From NCBI GenBank assembly GCA_903822545.1, contig CAIJPN010000048.1:1-64000 (forward strand): a stretch of 64,000 nucleotides of DNA, written 5' to 3'. This DNA is from an uncultured Anaerolineae bacterium. GTDB lineage: Bacteria; Chloroflexota; Anaerolineae; Anaerolineales; Villigracilaceae. A program made the translations under genes and the position numbers. The notes under the pieces were generated by a model. It was not told the DNA's origin. It made no database searches and was given only the letters and a program-made list of their open reading frames with translations. Shown here piece after piece: positions 57,999 to 64,000 of the stretch; within the stretch, counting starts at the first letter, position 1; every line of letters starts with the position of its first letter.

Positions 57999-60035
57999 AT
58001 GAGCAATACCTATGCCGATTTGGAACTAAGTTTACATCGACGGGATGAGGCTGGCTATGCGGTTGAGTTTCGGTTCACCCAGGCGGGAGATGATGCCGAT
58101 AATCGACTATCAGGCAACGACCAGTTACGAGTCGCTTTTGATTTTGAAAAATTCAGGGAGTTGATCTACCTTCCTGAAGAATACAGCCAGGCTCTGACCA
58201 ATTCCTTGTTTGGCGACCCAGCTCTTGCCGCCGCCTTTCTCCAGGCGCGTGCCAATGCTCAAAAGGATGGCGTGCCACTGCGCTTGCGGCTTTTTATGGG
58301 AACCAGCGCTCCAGAACTTCACTCCCTGCGCTGGGAATGCTTGCTTGACCCGCAAGATAAAACCCCCCTCACCACCAACGAAAACATCTACTTTTCACGT
58401 TACCTTGCCAGCACCAACTGGCGGCCTGTGCGCCTGCGCCCCAAAGGTGATTTGCGCGCACTGGTTTTGGTGGCCAACCCATCCGACCTGCTCGAAAATA
58501 AACTGGCCCCGGTGGATATCGCCGCTGAGACAAACCGCGCCCAAACTGGCCTGGAGGGCCTCCAGGTTGTTAGCCTGCCTAATGAGACAGAGCGGGCCAG
58601 CCTGGCAGTGCTCACAACCCATTTGCGTGAATCCAACCCCGATGTGCTTTACATTGTCGCGCACGGGTACATTGCCAACGGCCAGCCCTTCCTGTGTCTC
58701 GAAGATGATAACGGCAAATTGGCGCGCGTGCGCGGCGAAGCCCTGGTTACACAGCTGAAAGAATTGCCCGAACGTCCCCGGCTGGCGGTGCTTGTTTCGT
58801 GCCAGAGCGCCGGAAAAGGCGTTGGCGAGGCGCTCTCCGCATTGGCACCACGTTTGGCCGAAATTGGCATCCCAGCAGTACTGGCCATGCAAGACAATAT
58901 CTCCATCGACACCGCTGATAAATTCATCAGCGCCTTCTTCCACGAAATCCAGCGCGATGGGCAAATCGATCGCGCCGTTGTCGTGGCGCGCGGCGCAGTG
59001 CGCAGCGCCCCCGATTACTGGGTGCCGACCTTGTTCACCCGTCTGAAAAGCGGGCGATTGTGGTACATCCCTGGCGTGGGGGTGGATGGCAAGGAGTTTG
59101 GCAAATTCCCGGCAGTGGTGCGCAACATTCGCAAAATGCGCACCACCCCCATCCTGGGCCCCGGATTGATCGAGCCGCTCTTCGGTTCACTGCGCGAAGT
59201 AGCCCGGCGCTGGGCCGACCAGTTCCAGTACCCCATGTCGCCGCACGAGCGTGAATCGCTGCCGCAGGTGGCCCAGTTCCTTTCCATTAGCCAGGACCCG
59301 CTTTTCCCCTTCGACGAACTGGAAGAATACCTGCGAACCTACATCCGCGCCACCCACAAAGATGACCTGACGCCCGATCTATTAAACGGCACCCCGCCTC
59401 TCGACAAGTTGATCGAAGCCGTAGGCGCGCGTCGCCGCGAACAAAACCCGCTCGAACCGCACCGCGTGCTCGCCAGCCTCGACCTCCCCGTTTACATCAC
59501 CGCCAACCCCGATAGTCTGCTCGAAGCCGCCCTGGCAGCCGCCGGGAAACAGCCCCAATCGGTGATTTGCCCCTGGAACGAAGAGATCGACCCGCCAGAT
59601 GTCACCCCGCCCGATCCGGCCCACCCGTTGGTTTACCACTTCTTTGGGCGCTGGAATCAGCCCGAATCAATGGTACTGACCGAAGATCAGTACTTTGCCT
59701 TCCTGATTGGCGCCACCCGCAACACAGACATTATCCCAGAGCGGGTGCGCGAAGCCCTCACAAACGCCGGGCTGCTCTTTCTCGGCTTCCAGACCGACGA
59801 ATGGGCCTTCCGGGTACTTTTCCAGACCATCCTGGCCCAACCGGGTAGCAGCCTGCGCTCCAACTATGCCCAGGTTGCCGCCCAGGTTGTCCCCGAAGAC
59901 GAGCGCCTGATGGCTCCGCAACGTGCACTCAAATATCTCGAAAAATACTTCTCCAAAGGCGCTGACATCGAAATCTACTGGGGCAGCCCCCAGGAACTTT
60001 TAGGCGCACTTACCCGCCAGATCCAGGGCCGCTAG
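57999..60035 (+). CDS. CHAT-family caspase-like protease fused to a SIR2-like domain
   Basis: 678 residues behind a GGGAG site. Residues about 100-355 are a CHAT peptidase: the dyad His222 (DVLYIVAHGYIANGQPFLCLED) and Cys268 (PRLAVLVSCQSAGKGVGEA) with the usual spacing, plus GIPAVLAMQDNISIDTADKFISAFF. Residues about 375-640 are a SIR2-like domain: TPILGPGLIEPLFG (the GAGxS-type NAD loop), PVYITANPDSLLEAAL (TxNxDxLLE) and PLVYHFFGRWNQPESMVLTEDQYFAFL (the HG and downstream motif). CHAT enzymes are caspase relatives activated in bacterial immunity; SIR2 domains in defence proteins deplete NAD+. The fusion is directly followed (9 bp) by an nSTAND-WD40 NTPase. No membrane helix. Activity of each domain is inferred from intact motifs. 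Confidence 0.88.
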   Translation: MSNTYADLELSLHRRDEAGYAVEFRFTQAGDDADNRLSGNDQLRVAFDFEKFRELIYLPEEYSQALTNSLFGDPALAAAFLQARANAQKDGVPLRLRLFMGTSAPELHSLRWECLLDPQDKTPLTTNENIYFSRYLASTNWRPVRLRPKGDLRALVLVANPSDLLENKLAPVDIAAETNRAQTGLEGLQVVSLPNETERASLAVLTTHLRESNPDVLYIVAHGYIANGQPFLCLEDDNGKLARVRGEALVTQLKELPERPRLAVLVSCQSAGKGVGEALSALAPRLAEIGIPAVLAMQDNISIDTADKFISAFFHEIQRDGQIDRAVVVARGAVRSAPDYWVPTLFTRLKSGRLWYIPGVGVDGKEFGKFPAVVRNIRKMRTTPILGPGLIEPLFGSLREVARRWADQFQYPMSPHERESLPQVAQFLSISQDPLFPFDELEEYLRTYIRATHKDDLTPDLLNGTPPLDKLIEAVGARRREQNPLEPHRVLASLDLPVYITANPDSLLEAALAAAGKQPQSVICPWNEEIDPPDVTPPDPAHPLVYHFFGRWNQPESMVLTEDQYFAFLIGATRNTDIIPERVREALTNAGLLFLGFQTDEWAFRVLFQTILAQPGSSLRSNYAQVAAQVVPEDERLMAPQRALKYLEKYFSKGADIEIYWGSPQELLGALTRQIQGR

Positions 60036-60044
60036 GAGGAAACC

Positions 60045-63000
60045 ATGAATCTTAATACCAAGTCTACCAATCCTTACGTTGGGCCGCGTTCCTTTGAGAC
60101 TGGTGATGCGCTCTATGGCCGCGACCGCGAAGTCGGCCAGCTTGCTTCGTTGCTAATCGCCGAGCGGATCGTGCTGCTGCATTCTCCTTCTGGCGCAGGC
60201 AAAACCTCACTCATCCAGGCCGGGCTTTTACCACGCCTGGCCGACGATTTCAACATTCTGCCCATTGTGCGCGTGGGGATGGAAATTCGCAACACTGGCA
60301 GCGCAGCCAATCGATATGTGCTCAGCACACTTTTCTCGCTGGAAGAAGGCCTGCCCGAAGAACAGCGCCGCCCGCTGGAAGAACTTTCTGCGCTGACGCT
60401 TGACCAGTATCTCGAAACACGTCCCCGCCCCGAAGATGCCCCACAAACCCAATTGTTGATCTTTGACCAGTTTGAAGAAATCCTGACCGCTGCGCCAACC
60501 GACCGGCAAGGCAAGCAGGAATTTTTTGCCCAACTGGGCGCGGCCCTGCGCAACCGCAAACGTTGGGCGCTGTTTGCGGTGCGCGAGGATTTCCTTGGGC
60601 AATTTGCGCCTTACATCCTGCCCATTCCCAACCGCTTCAACGTTAAATTCCGTCTCGATCTGCTGGCGGTGGATGCCGCGCGCGAGGCCATCCAGAGCCC
60701 GGCGCGTAATGCTGGCGTCAACTTCACCCAAAGCGCTGCCCAAAAACTGGTGGATGACCTGCGCTCGGTGCTGGTGCAACTCCCCGATGGCAGCATCGAG
60801 ACCCAGCTTGGGCAATATGTCGAGCCGGTGCAGTTACAGGTGGTTTGTTACAACCTGTGGCAGCCCCAGGTTGTGGAGGATGGCATCATCGATGAAAGCG
60901 ACTTAACCCGGATGGGGGATGTCAACCACGCCCTGGCCGATTTCTACGCCGGAGTTGTTCATGATGTGTGCGCTGCCACCGGGGTTGATGAGCGCAACAT
61001 CCGCGAGTGGTTTGGCAAGCGCCTGATCACCAAGGAAGGTTTCCGCGGGCATGTGCTCATGGGGCAGGAATCCAGTGAAGGCCTGAGCAATGTGGCCGTG
61101 CGCCTGCTGGAAAATGCCCATATTGTGCGCGGCGACAAACGCGCCGGGGCCACCTGGTTTGAGCTGGCCCACGACCGTATGATCGAGCCTATCAACAAAA
61201 ACAACGCTGATTGGTTTAATGAGAATTTGAGCCTGTTCCAGAAACAGGCTGCGTTGTGGATGGAGCGAAACCGGGCCGAGAGCCTTTTGTTGCGTGGGAA
61301 AAGCCTGACCGAAGCTGAAAAAGAAGCATCCCGAATCAACCTGACCCAGGCTGAACAAGATTACCTGAAGGCTTGCCGTGATCTTCGGGCGCATCTGCGC
61401 CGCCAGCGCATTGTGGTGACAGGCTTCACCCTGGTCATCTTGTTTAGTTTGTCTGGTGCGCTGCTTACTTTCTGGCAGATTTCTGTTACGGCGCAAAAAA
61501 ATGCGAATATCCAGGCAAACCTGGCAGCCGAGGCCCAAGCGAATGCCCAACTGGCTGAGCAGAACGAGAAGGTTGCCAAAGAGAAGGCTGATGAAGCCGC
61601 CAAAAATGCGCAGATTGCAGAGGAGAATGCCAAACTGGCCCGCGAACAGGCTCAAAAAACCCTGGCGGCAGGCCTGGCGGCCCAGGCGATCTCACAAAAA
61701 AATATTGATTATCCACTGGCGTTGTTGCTGGCATCTGAATCTTACAAACGCGAGCCCGATTCGATGTTGGCTCGCAATGCGCTCTTTGATGTTTTGGAGC
61801 ATACCCCTTATTCACGCCTGTTTGGGCATCGCGCCCAGGTGACCGGGGTGGCTTTCAGTCCACAGGCTGGTTTGCTCGCTTCAGCCGGATGCCAGGATGA
61901 TAGTGGGGCGGCCTGTAAACTGGGTGAGATCATTTTGTGGGATGCCAAAACACACCAACTGCTCAGCCGCCTGCCTGGTGATTATGGTTTTGTGCGCGGG
62001 GTAAGTTTTAGCCCAGATGGCAAAACCCTGGCTTCGGCTGGCTGTATTCCGATTGAGCCTGGAAGTCCGCAGCAGGGCTGCGCTGCCAGTTATGGGCAGG
62101 TTGTTTTGTGGGATGTTTCGGACCCGGGCGCTCCCAGGCGTTTGGCTGAAAACCGTGCGGAGCACACCAGTTTCCCTTATACGCTTGCTTTTAGCCAGGA
62201 TGGTAAAACCCTGGCTTCTGCCGGGACTGACCAGAAGATTGTGTTGTGGAATATTGGGCCGCAAACGATGGAGAAGGCCGGGGAAATCTTGCAGGCGCAC
62301 TCCAGCTTTATCTTCAGTTTGGCATTCCACCCTAATAACGGGCTGCTGGCTTCGGGTGGGGATGATTTTTTTGTGCACTTGTGGAATGTGTCAGATGTGG
62401 CTGATCCCCAACCGGGCGCAACGATCGACCAGCAAAAAGCTGCTATAACGGGAGTGGCGTTCAGCCCGGATGGAGCGCGGCTGGCCGCTTCCAGCAAGAA
62501 TAAAACTGTCATTGTGTGGGAGATGGCCGGGGATGTGGCCCAAAATCCGCAGATCTTGAATGGGCATAAGGCTTCGGTTAATTCGGTGGCATTTAGCCCG
62601 AATGCTGCTCAACTGGCTTCTGCCGGGGCAAATGGTGAGATTTTGCTGTGGGATGTGCAGTCGCTTGCACAGCGTGGGTTGTCGCTGCGGGTTCATACCG
62701 GGGCGGTATATGCGCTGGCTTTTGGCGCGCCGCAGGCCGGGCAGCTGGCATTGGTTTCTGCCAGTGCCGATCGTTCGGTGATTTTGTGGGATGTGCTGCA
62801 TCGCCAGCCGGTGGCGCATCCCCAGGCGCCAGTGCAGGTTAATCCTGGTGGGGATGTTAGCGCTACCAGTGGCAGCCTGACGGCTATCGCCCATGGGCAG
62901 GTGATTACGCTGGAAGGGCCGCAGGGCAGCCTATCGTTGGATTGCGGTCACACCGGGCAGGTGAACAGCCTGGCGTTCAGCCCTGTGCCGGTGAATGGAA

Positions 63001-63305
63001 AGCTGCTGCTGGCTTCTGCCAGTGATGACCAGACGATTATTTTGTGGGATGTGAACCAATCTAGCTGCGAGTCTGCCTCTTTTTTCAAAATGACAGGCTT
63101 TGATAAACCGCTTTTACAGGTGTCTTTTAGCCTGGACGGGAAACTGTTGACCAGTGTTGATGCGGCTGGCAGCACGGTTTCCTGGCAGGTTGACCCGGCT
63201 GAATGGCAATTGCAGGCTTGCCAGGCCACTGCTGGACGCAGTTTGACACAAGACGAAGTTACGAAGTATCTCCAGGAACCAGATTACCAGGGTTCCTGTC
63301 AATAG
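60045..63305 (+). CDS. nSTAND NTPase with transmembrane helix, coiled coil and WD40 propeller
   Basis: 1086 residues behind AGGAGG. Residues about 10-420 are a novel STAND NTPase: NPYVGPRSFETGDALYGRDREV, Walker A SPSGAGKTSLIQAG (47-60), Walker B LLIFDQFEEIL (near 139), then a winged-helix/arm region with HDRMIEPIN. One hydrophobic helix (about 460-485, VVTGFTLVILFSLSGALLTFW) is followed by an Ala/Glu/Lys coiled coil (about 490-545). Residues about 580-1065 hold at least nine WD40 repeats, e.g. GHRAQVTGVAFSPQAGLLASAG and GHTGQVNSLAFSPVPV, each closing with a ILWD-type motif. The order puts NTPase and propeller on opposite sides of the helix. WD40-STAND proteins act as inducible scaffolds or sensors; the CHAT-SIR2 gene upstream is the natural effector. 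Confidence 0.9.
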   Translation: MNLNTKSTNPYVGPRSFETGDALYGRDREVGQLASLLIAERIVLLHSPSGAGKTSLIQAGLLPRLADDFNILPIVRVGMEIRNTGSAANRYVLSTLFSLEEGLPEEQRRPLEELSALTLDQYLETRPRPEDAPQTQLLIFDQFEEILTAAPTDRQGKQEFFAQLGAALRNRKRWALFAVREDFLGQFAPYILPIPNRFNVKFRLDLLAVDAAREAIQSPARNAGVNFTQSAAQKLVDDLRSVLVQLPDGSIETQLGQYVEPVQLQVVCYNLWQPQVVEDGIIDESDLTRMGDVNHALADFYAGVVHDVCAATGVDERNIREWFGKRLITKEGFRGHVLMGQESSEGLSNVAVRLLENAHIVRGDKRAGATWFELAHDRMIEPINKNNADWFNENLSLFQKQAALWMERNRAESLLLRGKSLTEAEKEASRINLTQAEQDYLKACRDLRAHLRRQRIVVTGFTLVILFSLSGALLTFWQISVTAQKNANIQANLAAEAQANAQLAEQNEKVAKEKADEAAKNAQIAEENAKLAREQAQKTLAAGLAAQAISQKNIDYPLALLLASESYKREPDSMLARNALFDVLEHTPYSRLFGHRAQVTGVAFSPQAGLLASAGCQDDSGAACKLGEIILWDAKTHQLLSRLPGDYGFVRGVSFSPDGKTLASAGCIPIEPGSPQQGCAASYGQVVLWDVSDPGAPRRLAENRAEHTSFPYTLAFSQDGKTLASAGTDQKIVLWNIGPQTMEKAGEILQAHSSFIFSLAFHPNNGLLASGGDDFFVHLWNVSDVADPQPGATIDQQKAAITGVAFSPDGARLAASSKNKTVIVWEMAGDVAQNPQILNGHKASVNSVAFSPNAAQLASAGANGEILLWDVQSLAQRGLSLRVHTGAVYALAFGAPQAGQLALVSASADRSVILWDVLHRQPVAHPQAPVQVNPGGDVSATSGSLTAIAHGQVITLEGPQGSLSLDCGHTGQVNSLAFSPVPVNGKLLLASASDDQTIILWDVNQSSCESASFFKMTGFDKPLLQVSFSLDGKLLTSVDAAGSTVSWQVDPAEWQLQACQATAGRSLTQDEVTKYLQEPDYQGSCQ

Positions 63306-63336
63306 GTTTGCCGGGGTTCTCATCTGGAGGCGCACC

Positions 63337-64000
63337 ATGTCGAAACTATTTCGGAAAATTTTAGTTGTTGGGGTTTTGTTTGGGTTGTTGACAGGTATGG
63401 GGTTGGGGGCGGTTATCCCGGTACGGGCGGCCACCAGCACTGTTAACCGGACAGGAGACAGCGGCGGTGGCTCTCTTCGCTGGGCGATAGGAGATGCCGG
63501 GGTTGGCGGGACGGTTACCTTTGACCCCAAGCTGTCTGGGCAAACCATCTATCTGGATTCCAGCCTGGTTATTACCCAGGATGTCATGATTGATGGCAGT
63601 GGGCTGGCCGTGCCGATCACCATCAGCGGCGATAGCGGTGGCGATGGCACAGGCGATGTGCGTGTGTTTTATGTCAATCCAGGAGTGACGCTCAGCCTGG
63701 TAAATGTTACGATTACTAAAGGTTTGTGCCACGGCTGCAATGGGGCCGGTATTTTTAACGATGGCGGCGCGCTCAATCTTACCAATGTCACGGTTTCTGA
63801 AAACCAGGCGCTCAGCGATGGCTATGGCGGCGGTGTTTACAGCCGCGGCACGCTGAATATACAGGACAGCGTTTTTAGCAACAATTTTGGCGACCATGAC
63901 GGCGGCGGACTATTGATCAACAGCGGTAATGCCACCATCACAAACAGCAGTTTTGACGGCAACCAGGTGAACCTGTGGGGTGGCGGGGGTATCCTGATCA
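63337..64000 (+). CDS. Secreted parallel beta-helix (choice-of-anchor type) protein, 3' end outside window
   Basis: Open to the window edge (221 residues seen). TGGAGG precedes the ATG by 6-7 bp. A signal peptide (KILVVGVLFGLLTGMGLGAVIPVRA) is followed by TSTVNRTGDSGGGSLRWAIGDA, the usual opening of CSLREAI/right-handed beta-helix surface proteins, and rungs rich in GG-turns: VTLSLVNVTITKGLCHGCNGAGIFNDGGALNLTNVTVSENQ in several segments. Such proteins bind or cleave polysaccharides or act as adhesins. It begins 31 bp after the nSTAND gene in the same direction. Whether it belongs to that module is unclear. Confidence 0.75.
   Translation, partial: MSKLFRKILVVGVLFGLLTGMGLGAVIPVRAATSTVNRTGDSGGGSLRWAIGDAGVGGTVTFDPKLSGQTIYLDSSLVITQDVMIDGSGLAVPITISGDSGGDGTGDVRVFYVNPGVTLSLVNVTITKGLCHGCNGAGIFNDGGALNLTNVTVSENQALSDGYGGGVYSRGTLNIQDSVFSNNFGDHDGGGLLINSGNATITNSSFDGNQVNLWGGGGILI

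Overview
This 64 kb window reads like the chromosome of a filamentous or aggregate-forming Chloroflexota bacterium, most likely class Anaerolineae. That placement is inferred from gene style and not from a marker gene: mid-50s GC, secreted proteins with Thr/Pro-rich 'ATPTxxPT' linkers, a lipoprotein with an Ala/Pro/Thr spacer, several histidine kinases with a 7-helix membrane module, and a CHAT/nSTAND-WD40 pair. I see no rRNA, tRNA, CRISPR array, prophage or intact insertion sequence.

Layout. 1-3.5 kb: a transposase remnant, an endonuclease/exonuclease/phosphatase-family gene and a decayed block with a broken PrsW-type intramembrane protease joined to bacterial Ig-like repeats. 3.5-6 kb: a NarL-type two-component pair. 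6.2-14.2 kb: a FadR/GntR regulator behind a 39-bp palindrome, then an oligopeptide-type ABC importer (binding lipoprotein and two permeases, no ATPases), a membrane-anchored cyanophycinase-like S51 protein with two S51 domains, and a zinc deacylase of the AstE/aspartoacylase type. This looks like a system for cleaving and importing an extracellular peptide or polymer. 14.2-15.5 kb: spermidine synthesis (speE, S-adenosylmethionine decarboxylase). 15.8-17.5 kb: NAD synthesis from a nitrilase-type amidase plus NadE. 17.6-18.1 kb: a strong promoter, a terminated small RNA or leader and a free-standing SWIM zinc finger. 18-32 kb: a large membrane protein, a MoxR-DUF58-DUF4129 operon, a GAF-containing histidine kinase, a GH13 enzyme with a histone-like tail and a large hybrid histidine kinase.

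32-39.7 kb: a queuosine-precursor transporter with a pseudoknot-capable leader, an rRNA/tRNA methyltransferase, an M50-like protease, a PAF-acetylhydrolase-like enzyme, a DUF402 protein, and a PHP / DRTGG / CBS-ATPase / DRTGG signalling cluster of the type seen near [FeFe]-hydrogenases, with a structured RNA inside it. 39.9-54 kb: a cell-surface polysaccharide locus with three GT2 glycosyltransferases (one fused to GAF), a Tat-targeted beta-helix protein split by an in-frame TAG, an HprK-like P-loop protein, a flippase, a large secreted repeat protein, a polymerase-like membrane protein, small membrane proteins and a CPBP protease.

54-64 kb: a second two-component pair, then the most interesting module: a CHAT-SIR2 fusion followed 9 bp later by an nSTAND-TM-coiled-coil-WD40 NTPase, and a secreted beta-helix protein running off the window edge. 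Domain logic points to a conflict or programmed-cell-death system in which a WD40 sensor NTPase controls a caspase-like protease fused to an NAD-consuming domain.
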